64,000 bases of DNA. It comes from Firmicutes bacterium UBA2058. Lineage in GTDB: Bacteria > Bacillota > Clostridia > Tissierellales > Sedimentibacteraceae. This document shows, one piece after another, positions 33,945 to 43,403 of the stretch; positions within the stretch are counted from its first letter, which is position 1, and each line of letters opens with the position of its first letter. The notes beneath the pieces are model-generated. The model saw only the letters and a program-made list of their open reading frames with translations. It did no database searches and was not told the DNA's origin. The position numbers were made by a program, and so were the translations under genes. The stretch is taken from positions 26,219-90,218 of the forward strand of contig DDAM01000039.1 in assembly GCA_002332905.1 (NCBI GenBank), written 5' to 3'.

Positions 33945-34502
33945 ATGTATAAACAAGAATTAACTAACCGTGAAGAGCAAATGAAAAAAGCGATTAGCTT
34001 TTTAAAAGAAGAATTAGGTACTATTAGAGCTGGAAAGGCAAATCCTAAACTTGTTGATAAGATACAAGTTAGCTATTATGGAAGTATGACTCCTTTAAAC
34101 CAAATTGCCAATATTTCAGTTCCTGAACCAAGATGCTTAATTATACAACCATGGGATGCATCAAGTATAAAAGAAATAGAAAAAGCAATTTTAAATTCTG
34201 ATTTAGGAATTAACCCATCAAATGATGGAAAAATTATTAGATTAATGATTCCTCAATTAACAGAAGAAAGAAGAAAAGATTTACTTAAATTAGTTAAAAA
34301 AGAAGTAGAAAATTCTAAGGTAGCTTTGAGAAATGTTAGAAGAGATGCTATAGAAGCTATTAAAAAAATGGAAAAAAATGGCGAAATAACTAAGGATGAC
34401 TTGAAAAAGGCAGAAGATGACGCTCAAAAGCTTACTGATAAATATACAAAACTTATAGATGATATATATAAAGATAAAGAAAAGGAAATATTAGAGGTTT
34501 AA
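33945..34502 (+). CDS. frr: Ribosome recycling factor
   Basis: Splits post-termination ribosomes with EF-G. 185 aa with the RRF sequence LGTIRAGKANPKLVDKI near 26-42, ISVPEPRCLIIQPWD and the C-terminal helix. Starts one base after the pyrH stop, with AAGGAGG inside the end of pyrH: tight coupling. Confidence 0.97.
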   Translation: MYKQELTNREEQMKKAISFLKEELGTIRAGKANPKLVDKIQVSYYGSMTPLNQIANISVPEPRCLIIQPWDASSIKEIEKAILNSDLGINPSNDGKIIRLMIPQLTEERRKDLLKLVKKEVENSKVALRNVRRDAIEAIKKMEKNGEITKDDLKKAEDDAQKLTDKYTKLIDDIYKDKEKEILEV

Positions 34503-34503
34503 T

Positions 34504-34719
34504 ATGGATAGTTTAGCAGGCTATCCATTATGTGAAGCCTTAAGCTTACTTCAAGAAAAGTATCATAAAATTAATAATAATATTATAACAAAAAATAATA
34601 TTATTAGAATAGTTAAGATAACCGGTAATAATTCTAAATTTAATAAACTAAATAATCCATACGTGATTAAAGAGGAATTGAATGGTGAGTATATTACCTT
34701 GTATGTAACATACTATTAA
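34504..34719 (+). CDS. Small conserved protein between frr and uppS, function unknown
   Basis: A 71-aa protein beginning one base after the frr stop, using the AGAGG in the end of frr. Sequence pattern MDSLAGYPLCEALSLLQEKY, an Asn-rich middle and a final beta-type stretch (NGEYITLYVTYY). I recall similar small ORFs at this position in other Clostridia, usually unannotated; this is not verified. The position suggests a translation-coupled role. Confidence 0.6.
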   Translation: MDSLAGYPLCEALSLLQEKYHKINNNIITKNNIIRIVKITGNNSKFNKLNNPYVIKEELNGEYITLYVTYY

Positions 34720-34767
34720 TCAATTAAATAAATACTTAATTAGTTATTTAATTATTTAATCTAGTTT

Positions 34768-34920
34768 AATTTGATACAGGCTTAATAATACTAATCCCTC
34801 GTTAAAATCCTTTAATGTCTCAAACATTAAATGTATAGGCGTAGCTATACTATGGAGACTTTGAGGTTTTTAATAATAGAGATAAGTATAAAATGTATTA
34901 AGTCTGTATTAATGCATTTT
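34768..34920 (+). repeat. Family 3 composite hairpin before uppS
   Basis: Outer stem GATACAGGCTTAATA (34773-34787) with TATTAAGTCTGTATT (34896-34910), then ATACTAATC (34788-34796) with GATAAGTAT (34881-34889), and inner small hairpins TTTAATGT/ACATTAAA and GTATAG/CTATAC. Same outer-stem-plus-ATACTAATC plan as at 7476-7543. It fills most of the 252-base gap between the small ORF and uppS. Confidence 0.65.
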
Positions 34921-34971
34921 TGATGATATATATTTATATATTATTATTATATATAGAACTATGAGGGAAAT

Positions 34972-35697
34972 ATGAATTTAAGAGATCAGGTTTTAGAAGG
35001 AAAAATCCCTAATCATGTTGCTATCATTATGGATGGAAACAGAAGATGGGCAAAGAAAAAGAACCTACCTGTTGCTATGGGACATAGGGAAGGTGTAAAG
35101 AGAATAATGGAAATAGTTGAGACAGCAGCAGATGTAGGAATAAACAATCTAACTGTATATGCATTTTCAACTGAAAATTGGGGTAGAGAAAAAACTGAAG
35201 TAGACTGTTTAATGAGTTTACTTATTGAATTTTTAAAAAAAGAGCTAAATAGAATTATAAAAAATAATATTAAATTGAATCTTATTGGTAGAATTGAAGA
35301 TTTACCTAATAATGTTAGAGAAGAAGTAAAAAGTGCAATAGATGCAACAAAGGATAACAAAAGATTTAATTTGAATATAGCTTTGAGCTATGGTGGAAGA
35401 GATGAAATTGTTACTGCTGTAAAAAATATTGTAAAAGATGTAGAAAATAATGAAATTAATATAGATAATCTTAACGAGGAAAACTTTAAAAATTATTTAT
35501 TTACCAAAAACAGTATGGATCCAGATTTTCTTATTAGAACTAGTGGAGAGGTTAGAATAAGTAACTTTTTACTGTATCAGCTTGCATATACAGAATTTTA
35601 TTTTACAGATGTATTATGGCCAGATTTTAAGGAAACAGAATTTTTTAAAGCAATTTTGGAGTATCAAAAGAGAAATAGAAGATTTGGAAAACAATAG
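34972..35697 (+). CDS. uppS: Isoprenyl (undecaprenyl) diphosphate synthase
   Basis: Cis-prenyltransferase that makes the C55 carrier lipid for cell-wall synthesis. IIMDGNRRWAKKK (18-30, catalytic Asp), GHREGVKR and the late RTSGEVRISNFLLYQLAY (Arg/Ser diphosphate site). 241 aa. GAGGG before the ATG. Stop is followed immediately by the cdsA ribosome site. Confidence 0.96.
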   Translation: MNLRDQVLEGKIPNHVAIIMDGNRRWAKKKNLPVAMGHREGVKRIMEIVETAADVGINNLTVYAFSTENWGREKTEVDCLMSLLIEFLKKELNRIIKNNIKLNLIGRIEDLPNNVREEVKSAIDATKDNKRFNLNIALSYGGRDEIVTAVKNIVKDVENNEINIDNLNEENFKNYLFTKNSMDPDFLIRTSGEVRISNFLLYQLAYTEFYFTDVLWPDFKETEFFKAILEYQKRNRRFGKQ

Positions 35698-35709
35698 GTG
35701 GTGTTTTTG

Positions 35710-36480
35710 ATGAAGGTTAGAATTATTACTGGTGTATTTTGGGGTTCAATAATTGCTATAGTGACTTACTTAGGTGGAGTTTTATTTGAATTAGTATATT
35801 TGGGTATAACCTGTATTGCAATATATGAGATTACAAAATTATTACAATCAAGAAAAAAACTTTCGTATGAAGCTATAGTGAATTATATATTAGCAATAGC
35901 TATGTATTTTGCAGGATATTTTTTTGACACAACTTCTGTAGGATTTGTGTTACTAATATATGTATCAATTAATTTTATCTTATTTGTTACAAATCAAAAC
36001 ATCACACTTGCAAGATTGTCACAGACATTATTTGTTGGATTATATGTTGTGTTATTTATGTATCATATGATTATGTTAAACAATACTAAATTTGTATGGT
36101 TAGTTTACATAATTGCATTTGGAACAGATACCTTTGCTTATTTTGTTGGTGTATTTTTTGGAAAGCATAAATTATGCCCGCATGTTAGTCCAAAAAAAAC
36201 TGTTGAAGGTGCAATAGGCGGAATAGTAGGTTGTACCATTTTAACTGTTATATATTTTAAAGTTCTAGGAATAAATAATTTCTTATATACTATAATATTT
36301 AGTATATTTGTTTCAGCATTTTCTATGATTGGAGATTTATTAGCTTCAAAAATCAAGAGGGAACATGGAATTAAAGACTTCGGTAATTTCTTACCTGGTC
36401 ATGGTGGAATATTAGATAGATTTGATAGTCTGTTGTTTGTTGCACCAGTTGTTTACTATTTTGTAAATTATTTTATTTAG
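35710..36480 (+). CDS. cdsA: Phosphatidate cytidylyltransferase
   Basis: Membrane enzyme converting phosphatidic acid and CTP to CDP-diacylglycerol. About seven helices and the signature SKIKREHGIKDFGNFLPGHG followed by GILDRFDS. 256 aa from the ATG at 35710; AGGTGGTG lies 8 bases upstream, whereas a GTG at 35698 falls in it. In most Clostridia dxr comes next; here rseP does. Confidence 0.94.
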   Translation: MKVRIITGVFWGSIIAIVTYLGGVLFELVYLGITCIAIYEITKLLQSRKKLSYEAIVNYILAIAMYFAGYFFDTTSVGFVLLIYVSINFILFVTNQNITLARLSQTLFVGLYVVLFMYHMIMLNNTKFVWLVYIIAFGTDTFAYFVGVFFGKHKLCPHVSPKKTVEGAIGGIVGCTILTVIYFKVLGINNFLYTIIFSIFVSAFSMIGDLLASKIKREHGIKDFGNFLPGHGGILDRFDSLLFVAPVVYYFVNYFI

Positions 36481-36519
36481 TATGGAGAAGGGTAAAAGAT
36501 TTTCTAAATAATAATGAGA

Positions 36520-36589
36520 ATAAGTCCCGACTCCATGCACAAATTGTTTATTGACATTTTGTGTAAAAAATTGCATGGAGGTATATATT
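36520..36589 (+). repeat. Family 2 hairpin/RBS element, copy before rseP
   Basis: CTCCATGCA (36531-36539) pairs with TGCATGGAG (36572-36580), 9 bp perfect; inner CAAA/TTTG pairing extends it. The GGAGG site (36577-36581) is inside the right arm, so the fold should hide it. About 90% like the rbfA copy. Confidence 0.8.
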
Positions 36590-37825
36590 TTGATAACTTT
36601 ATTCGCATCGATTTTTGTATTTTCACTCGTTATACTTGTTCACGAATACGGACATTACAAAGCAGCTAAAAGTGTAGGCATAAAGGTTGATGAATTTGCT
36701 ATAGGTATGGGGCCTTTAATATACAAAAAAGAAAAAAATGACACTATATATTCTATTAGAGCATTGCCCATAGGTGGTTTTGTAAAAATGGAAGGTGAAG
36801 AAGAGGATGTAAATTCAAACACCAGCTATAGTAGTAAAACTGTGTGGCAGAGATTTAAAGTAATTGCTGCCGGTCCAGTTATGAATTTTGCACTAGCGAT
36901 TGTAATTTACATTATTATATCTGCTGTTTATGGTGTTCCGGGAAGTACTATCGGTGTAATAGACCCTAACTCTGAACTATATATAGCAGGTGTAAGAGCT
37001 AATGATAAGGTTATCTCAGTAAATGATAATAAGGTTTATATCAGAGATGATGTAGTATCTGAAATAACTGTTGATGAGAAGCCATATAAAATAACTGTAA
37101 AAAGAGATAATGAGATTTTATCATTTAACGTAAATCAATATTATAGATATGTTATTGGTATATACCCGAATGATACTAACAATATTACTACTTCAATTAT
37201 AAAACCTAGTGATGATAAATTACCTGCATATAAGGCCGGTATACGTGAAGGTGATAAAGTAGTAAAAATAAATGATACAGATATTGTAAATTACAGTCAA
37301 ATAAGCGAGGTTATAAATCAATTAAAAGGTGATACATTTGAGATGACTGTAGAGCGTAATGGACAATTGTTAACATTTAATCTTACACCTCAAAAAGAAT
37401 TAGACATAGGGTTCAATACAAAGGTAGAAAAATCCATAGTAACAGCGGTTGTATCATCTATATATAAAACAGGATATTATATAAAACTTATGTTTGAATT
37501 TATTGGTATGCTGTTTACTGGTAAAGTTGGTAGTGAAGCAGTTGGTGGACCTGTTATGGTTATCAGCATGATTGGAGAACAAGCAAAACTTGGTTTATAC
37601 CCTTTATTAAACCTTTTAGCCTTTATTAGTGTTAACTTAGGATTTATGAATTTATTGCCTATACCAGCTTTAGATGGCAGTAAGTTAGTATTTTTAATTA
37701 TAGAAAAGGTTAGAGGCAAAAAAATACCTATTGAAAAAGAAGGCTTCGTTCATTTTGTAGGGTTTGTACTTCTAATATCTTTAATGATATTTATAACATA
37801 TAAGGATATAGTAAGATTGTTTTAA
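36590..37825 (+). CDS. rseP: RIP metalloprotease RseP (site-2 protease)
   Basis: Intramembrane zinc protease that cleaves anti-sigma factors and leader peptides. HEYGH near 17-21 gives the zinc site, a PDZ domain lies in the middle, and LLPIPALDGSKL is the second membrane active-site motif. 411 aa. I start at TTG 36590: it gives the normal family N-terminus, and GGAGG lies 8 bases upstream. An ATG at 36575 is only the repeat RBS sequence. Confidence 0.93.
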   Translation: MITLFASIFVFSLVILVHEYGHYKAAKSVGIKVDEFAIGMGPLIYKKEKNDTIYSIRALPIGGFVKMEGEEEDVNSNTSYSSKTVWQRFKVIAAGPVMNFALAIVIYIIISAVYGVPGSTIGVIDPNSELYIAGVRANDKVISVNDNKVYIRDDVVSEITVDEKPYKITVKRDNEILSFNVNQYYRYVIGIYPNDTNNITTSIIKPSDDKLPAYKAGIREGDKVVKINDTDIVNYSQISEVINQLKGDTFEMTVERNGQLLTFNLTPQKELDIGFNTKVEKSIVTAVVSSIYKTGYYIKLMFEFIGMLFTGKVGSEAVGGPVMVISMIGEQAKLGLYPLLNLLAFISVNLGFMNLLPIPALDGSKLVFLIIEKVRGKKIPIEKEGFVHFVGFVLLISLMIFITYKDIVRLF

Positions 37826-37847
37826 ATACAATAGATAATACTAATCT

Positions 37848-37889
37848 CAAATAAAACCCTTTTGAAATTGGTATAGGAGGGATTACTAT
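37848..37889 (+). promoter_or_regulatory. Family 3 hairpin enclosing the ispG RBS and start
   Basis: ATACTAATCTC (37848-37858) pairs (10 of 11) with GAGGGATTACTAT (37877-37889), whose right arm contains the GGAGGG site and the first two bases of the ispG ATG at 37888. The fold would block ribosome entry. Confidence 0.6.
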
Positions 37890-38937
37890 GACAAAGGTTA
37901 CTAAACAAATTAAATGTGGCGATTTGTATGTAGGTGGCAATAATAAAATTACAGTACAATCAATGTTAAATACTAAGCTAAGTGACATAGATAATTCTAT
38001 AAAGCAATTAGAGCTTTTAGAATTAAATGGCTGTGATATTATAAGAGCCTCAATTGATTCAGAGGATGATGCTAAAGCTATAAACATAGTTAAAAACCAT
38101 ACAAAAATGCCATTAGTTGCAGATATACAATTTGATTATAAGATGGCACTTCATGCAGTTAAAAACGGAGCTGATGCTATTAGAATTAATCCTTGCTATA
38201 TAGGTTCTGAGGATAATGTAGCTAAGGTAATAAATGTGTGTAAAGACAACAATATACCAATAAGGGTAGGGGTAAATTCAGGCTCTGTAAAGAAAGAATA
38301 CTTAGAAAAATATAATGGTGTTAACAAGCTATCCTTAGTTGAAAGTGCATTAGAACAAGTTAGAATTGTTGAAAAATATAATTATGAAAATATAGTTATA
38401 TCAATTAAAGCATCTGATGTTAGATTAACATATGATGCCAATATTGAATTAAGCAAAAGAACAGACTATCCAATACATCTAGGTATAACAGAATCTGGAT
38501 CTGAAGAAGATGGTATAATTAAATCTTCAATGGGACTTGGATCTTTACTACTGATGGGAATAGGTGATACTATTCGTGTTTCTTTAACTGAAGATCCAGT
38601 TAGGGAGGTTATAATGGGTAGAAAAATACTTCAGTACTTAGGTCTTAGACCATATGGTATAGAAGTTGTTTCCTGTCCAACCTGCGGTAGAACAAAGGTA
38701 GATTTAATAAATATTGTAAAAGATGTGAAAAAAGCTATTTCACCAATAAAAAAAGACATAAAGGTTGCTATAATGGGTTGTGCAGTAAATGGACCAGGAG
38801 AAGCCAGAGAAGCAGATATAGGAATAGCCTCAGGAAATGGTGAAGCCTTGCTATTTAAAAAAGGTGAAATAATCACAAAAGTAAAAGAAAGTGAAATAAT
38901 AAAGGTTCTTTTAGAAGAAATAAATAAGTTGAATTAA
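37888..38937 (+). CDS. ispG: 4-hydroxy-3-methylbut-2-en-1-yl diphosphate synthase
   Basis: Fe-S enzyme of the non-mevalonate (MEP) isoprenoid pathway. TIM barrel start with VQSMLNTKLSD and the Fe-S cysteines in VVSCPTCGRTKVDL and MGCAVNGPGEA. 349 aa, the shorter bacterial form. Its presence implies the MEP pathway, but dxr, normally two genes upstream, is absent from this locus. Confidence 0.95.
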   Translation: MTKVTKQIKCGDLYVGGNNKITVQSMLNTKLSDIDNSIKQLELLELNGCDIIRASIDSEDDAKAINIVKNHTKMPLVADIQFDYKMALHAVKNGADAIRINPCYIGSEDNVAKVINVCKDNNIPIRVGVNSGSVKKEYLEKYNGVNKLSLVESALEQVRIVEKYNYENIVISIKASDVRLTYDANIELSKRTDYPIHLGITESGSEEDGIIKSSMGLGSLLLMGIGDTIRVSLTEDPVREVIMGRKILQYLGLRPYGIEVVSCPTCGRTKVDLINIVKDVKKAISPIKKDIKVAIMGCAVNGPGEAREADIGIASGNGEALLFKKGEIITKVKESEIIKVLLEEINKLN

Positions 38938-39000
38938 GTTAAGCTATATTTCAACTTATCTAAAAAATTAATTAAAATAAAAACTGTATTATACAGCTTA

Positions 39001-39030
39001 AAACTGATGACAAAGTCATCAGTTTTATTA
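39001..39030 (+). terminator. Rho-independent terminator after ispG
   Basis: AAACTGATGAC (39001-39011) pairs with GTCATCAGTTT (39015-39025), followed by TATTATAT. Confidence 0.8.
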
Positions 39031-39073
39031 TATAATAGAATACATAATAAGGTTTCACTTAATGGAGATAAGA

Positions 39074-42000
39074 ATGTTTATTGATTTTATTAAATATAAA
39101 GGGATTTCTAAAGCAGAATTAAATAAAATTGAAGTTTTCAAAGAGGACAAGCTAATTAGGTTTAATATGTCAGCTGATAATATTATAAGCTTTGATGAAA
39201 TTGATAAGGCAGTATCTAAAATAAAAGGTCATTATTCTAATATGATAAACGTAGAATTTTGTATTAACTATAATATTAAAGATAAAAACAATGAATTTAC
39301 CGAAATTTTAATTTCTAATGTAGAATACTTAATAAGAAAAATATCTTTAATGTGTTGCAAAAGCTGTCAGGTTTTAATCGATGATAATTTTATAGTAATT
39401 AAGGTTTCAAATGATTTAGCTTATGAACAAATTAAAGAACACAACATAGATAAAAGCATAAGAGAATATTTCTTAAAGTTATATAATTATGAAGCTAATG
39501 TTGAAATTAGACTGGAAAAAGAAGTTTTAGATGATAAAACCTCTGATATAATTGAAAACGAAATAAAAAAATCATTAGCTGATAATGGGGTTAAAAAGTC
39601 AGAAGAGTTAGCTAATAAAGCTCAGGTTTTTACTCAACCAAAGCCACAAATCAGATTTAAGCAAAATATCAAAGATGAAAAGAAATTTGATGTTTTAGAA
39701 TTAAGCAAAATATCTGAGATTAATGACAACTCTGGTGAAGTTCATTTAAAAGGTGCTGTAATTGCATGTGATAAAAGAGAATTAAAAAATGGCAACGTAT
39801 TATTTATTTATTCAGTAACTGATTTTACAGACACAATAAATGTGAAATATTTCTGTCCAAAAAATGTTGACCCCACTGACCTTGAAGGTTTTAAGGCTGT
39901 TCAAGTTATAGGTAATGCAGAGTATGATTCTTTTATGCGTGAGTTAGTAGTAATGTGCAGAGCAATAAAAGAAGCAGAATTCACTGTTTCTGAAAAAATG
40001 GATAATGCCGATGAAAAAAGAGTAGAGCTTCATTTACATACATGTATGAGTTCAATGGATGGTATAAATCAATTTACCGAATACGCTAAGCTTGCTAAAA
40101 AGTGGGGACATAAGGCTATGGCTATAACTGACCATGGCGTAGTTCAAGGCTTTCCAAATGCCATGGAAGCAGGAAGTGATGATTTTAAGGTTATATATGG
40201 AATGGAAGGTTATTTAATTGATGACGGAACTTCTATATCATATAGATGTGAAGATAAATGTCTTGATTCACAGGTTGTAGTTTTTGATATTGAAACAACA
40301 GGCTTTAATGCACGTAAAGATGACATTATTGAAATTGGTGCTGTAAAGATTAAGGAAAAAAAAATTATCGATACTTTCAACACTTTTGTTAGTACAGATA
40401 TGAAATTACCAGCAAAAATTATTGAACTTACTAGTATAACTGATGATATGCTCGTCGGAGCTCCAAATATCAAGGAAGCATTAGCTAGCTTTAAGGAGTT
40501 TGTAGGAGATGATTCAATACTTGTAGCACATAATGCAGGCTTCGATGTAAAATTTATAAAGGAAAAAAATCTTGTGAATTTTAATGAAAAGTATGATATG
40601 CCTGTTATAGATACGCTTGAATTATCTAAGTCTTTGGTAAAGGGTGTTAAAAACTATAAGCTAGATACATTAACTAAAAAATTCAATATAGTTTTAGAAA
40701 ATCATCATAGAGCTGTAGATGATGCAAAAGCTACTGCAATGCTTTTATTAGAGCTATATAAGCTATTAGAGGAACAGGAACTAATTAAGTTTGATGTTCT
40801 GAATGAAAAGCTTACAAGAAATATAGATATGACTAAAAAGCCTACATTCCATGTAAACATATTAGTTAAGAATCTAGATGGTTTAAAGGAATTGTATAAG
40901 TTAGTTTCAAAGGCACATATTGAACTGTTTTATAAAAAACCTCGTATACTTAAATCTGATTTAAATAAGGTTAGAGAAGGTTTAATCATTGGAACAGCAT
41001 GCGAGGCAGGAGAGCTATATAAGGCAATATTAAATGGTGAAAGTGATGAAAAGATTGAAAAAATAGTAGAATTTTATGATTTTCTTGAAATTCAGCCACT
41101 TGGTAACAACGAGTTTTTGTATAGAAATGGTACAGTAAAGTCTATGGATGAACTTAAGGATATAAATAGAAAGATAATAGAACTTGGTAAAAAGCTAAAT
41201 AAAATAGTAATAGCTACAGGTGATGTTCATTTTCTCAAAGAGGAGGATGAGCTATATAGAAAAATACTTATGGCTGGTCAAGGCTTTGAAGATGCAGAAG
41301 ACCAAGCACCTTTATATCTTAAGACCACTAACGAAATGCTAGATGATTTTTCATATCTTGGAAAGGAACTAGCTTATGAGGTTGTTGTTAAAAACACTAA
41401 TATTATTGCTGATAGCATTGATAAGATATTGCCTATACCAGACGGAACATTTCCTCCTATTATAGAGGGAGCTGATGAAGAATTTAGACAAATTTGCTAT
41501 GAAAAAGCACACAGAATTTATGGCAATCCGTTACCAGAAATAGTAGAAAGTAGACTTGAAAGAGAGCTTAACTCAATTATCAGCAACGGTTATGCTGTAA
41601 TGTATATCATAGCCCAAAAGCTTGTAAAAAAATCTAATGAAGATGGGTATATAGTAGGTTCAAGAGGCTCTGTAGGGTCTTCTTTTGCAGCTACAATGAG
41701 TGGTATATCAGAGGTTAATCCTCTTGCTCCCCATTATATCTGCGACAATTGTAAATATTCTGAATTTTTTACAAAGGGAGAATATGGCTCGGGTGTTGAT
41801 TTGCCTAATAAAACATGTCCTAATTGTAATAACATTCTAAGAAAAGATGGACATGATATACTGTTTGAAGTTTTCTTAGGGTTTTATGGAGATAAGGAGC
41901 CTGATATAGATCTTAACTTTGCAGGTGAAGAACAAGGTGTCGCTATGAAATATACTGAGGAGCTATTTGGTGAAGGAAAGGTGTATAGAGCAGGAACTAT

Positions 42001-43327
42001 TGGTACGATAGCAGATAAAACTGCATATGGATTTGTAAAAAATTATTATGAAGATAAAGGAATAACTAAGAGAAATGCTGAAATAACAAGAATTATACAG
42101 GGTTGTTTAGGTGTTAAAAGAACCTCTGGTCAGCACCCTGGAGGTGTAATGGTTGTTCCTAGTAATAAGGATATACACGATTTTACTCCAGTACAATATC
42201 CTGCAAATAATTTAAAAGCAGATTCTATAACAACTCACTTTGATTATCATTCTATATCTGGACGTATACTAAAGCTTGACCTTCTAGGTCATGATACTCC
42301 TTCAATTATAAGAATGTTAGAGGATTTTACAGGTATTAATGATAAGGATGTTCCACTTGATGACCCGAAAACTATGTCAATTTTTACAAGTCCTAATGCT
42401 CTTGGTGTATCTAAAGAGGATATAAAATGTGAAACAGGAACACTAGCTATACCTGAATTTGGTACTGCTTTTGTTAGGAAAATGGTCTTGGAAACTCAAC
42501 CTAAGACTTTTTCTGATTTACTTCGCATAAGCGGACTTTCTCATGGTACTGATGTTTGGGTTGGAAATGCACAGGAATTAATATTGAATGGAATTTGTAA
42601 GATTAATGGGGTTATTTCTACACGTGATGATATCATGAACTATCTGATATTAAAAGGCGTAGATAATAAAATATCCTTTGATATTATGGAAAAAGTGCGA
42701 AAAGGCAAGGGCCTAAAAAAAGAAGATGAAGAAGCTATGAGATCTAAGGAAGTTCCTGAGTGGTATATTGACTCTTGCAACAAGATACAATATTTGTTCC
42801 CTAAGGCACACGCTGTTGCTTATGTTATGATGTCAGTTAAGATTGCTTACTTTAAAGTCCATCATCCAGAGGCTTTTTATGCATCATATTTTACTATGAA
42901 GGCTCAAGATTTTGATGCAGAGATTATAGCTAATGGATTAGAAAGCATTGAAAGAGCCATGAAAGAAATAGATGATAAGGGTAATGATAAAACTACAAAA
43001 GAAAAGGATGCTTATACTGTCCTTGAAGTAGCGCGTGAAATGTATAAGCGTGGCTACAAATGCGAAAAGGTAGATCTTTATAAATCAGATGATAAAAGAT
43101 TTCAGGTAGTTGAAGGTGGTATTTTACCACCACTTGTTGGATTGCAAGGACTTGGAGAAAATGCTGCCATAAGCATTAAGGAAGAACGAGAAAAGGGAGA
43201 GTTTATCTCCATGGAAGATATAACAAAAAGAGCAAAAGTAACAAAGACAGTTATAGAAGTACTAGAAAAGCATGGTTGTCTTAAAAATATGGACAAAACT
43301 AATCAGATAACACTTTTTAATTTATAA
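39074..43327 (+). CDS. polC: DNA polymerase III alpha subunit, PolC type
   Basis: Replicative polymerase of low-GC Gram-positives with a built-in proofreading exonuclease. OB fold at about 220-300, PHP motif LHLHT near 319, DEDDh exonuclease DIETTG near 405, zinc motif CDNCKYSEFF and CPNC, pol core SRGSVGSS near 863 and PDIDLNF near 943, C-terminal HhH. 1417 aa, typical. The ATG at 39074 has GGAG 6 bases upstream; an ATG at 39062 overlaps that site. Confidence 0.97.
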   Translation: MFIDFIKYKGISKAELNKIEVFKEDKLIRFNMSADNIISFDEIDKAVSKIKGHYSNMINVEFCINYNIKDKNNEFTEILISNVEYLIRKISLMCCKSCQVLIDDNFIVIKVSNDLAYEQIKEHNIDKSIREYFLKLYNYEANVEIRLEKEVLDDKTSDIIENEIKKSLADNGVKKSEELANKAQVFTQPKPQIRFKQNIKDEKKFDVLELSKISEINDNSGEVHLKGAVIACDKRELKNGNVLFIYSVTDFTDTINVKYFCPKNVDPTDLEGFKAVQVIGNAEYDSFMRELVVMCRAIKEAEFTVSEKMDNADEKRVELHLHTCMSSMDGINQFTEYAKLAKKWGHKAMAITDHGVVQGFPNAMEAGSDDFKVIYGMEGYLIDDGTSISYRCEDKCLDSQVVVFDIETTGFNARKDDIIEIGAVKIKEKKIIDTFNTFVSTDMKLPAKIIELTSITDDMLVGAPNIKEALASFKEFVGDDSILVAHNAGFDVKFIKEKNLVNFNEKYDMPVIDTLELSKSLVKGVKNYKLDTLTKKFNIVLENHHRAVDDAKATAMLLLELYKLLEEQELIKFDVLNEKLTRNIDMTKKPTFHVNILVKNLDGLKELYKLVSKAHIELFYKKPRILKSDLNKVREGLIIGTACEAGELYKAILNGESDEKIEKIVEFYDFLEIQPLGNNEFLYRNGTVKSMDELKDINRKIIELGKKLNKIVIATGDVHFLKEEDELYRKILMAGQGFEDAEDQAPLYLKTTNEMLDDFSYLGKELAYEVVVKNTNIIADSIDKILPIPDGTFPPIIEGADEEFRQICYEKAHRIYGNPLPEIVESRLERELNSIISNGYAVMYIIAQKLVKKSNEDGYIVGSRGSVGSSFAATMSGISEVNPLAPHYICDNCKYSEFFTKGEYGSGVDLPNKTCPNCNNILRKDGHDILFEVFLGFYGDKEPDIDLNFAGEEQGVAMKYTEELFGEGKVYRAGTIGTIADKTAYGFVKNYYEDKGITKRNAEITRIIQGCLGVKRTSGQHPGGVMVVPSNKDIHDFTPVQYPANNLKADSITTHFDYHSISGRILKLDLLGHDTPSIIRMLEDFTGINDKDVPLDDPKTMSIFTSPNALGVSKEDIKCETGTLAIPEFGTAFVRKMVLETQPKTFSDLLRISGLSHGTDVWVGNAQELILNGICKINGVISTRDDIMNYLILKGVDNKISFDIMEKVRKGKGLKKEDEEAMRSKEVPEWYIDSCNKIQYLFPKAHAVAYVMMSVKIAYFKVHHPEAFYASYFTMKAQDFDAEIIANGLESIERAMKEIDDKGNDKTTKEKDAYTVLEVAREMYKRGYKCEKVDLYKSDDKRFQVVEGGILPPLVGLQGLGENAAISIKEEREKGEFISMEDITKRAKVTKTVIEVLEKHGCLKNMDKTNQITLFNL

Positions 43328-43349
43328 AAATTTATTTCTGTTATTGCTA

Positions 43350-43380
43350 TTGACAAAGACACTGTGTCGTCCTTTACAAT
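43350..43380 (+). promoter_or_regulatory. MerR-type promoter/operator
   Basis: TTGACA (43350-43355) and TACAAT (43375-43380) separated by 19 bases, with the dyad GACACTGTGTC (43358-43368) inside the spacer. A 19-20 base spacer carrying an inverted repeat is the hallmark of promoters activated by MerR-family proteins; it sits right before the MerR gene, so it is probably autoregulated. Confidence 0.8.
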
Positions 43381-43403
43381 TAAGTCAGAGAGGAGATGAG
43401 CGA

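Noticed and set aside
36551..36583. TTGACA inside the family 2 element as a promoter
   Set aside because: No acceptable -10 box lies 16-18 bases downstream in the rseP or rbfA copies, and the motif is not kept in the topA copy.
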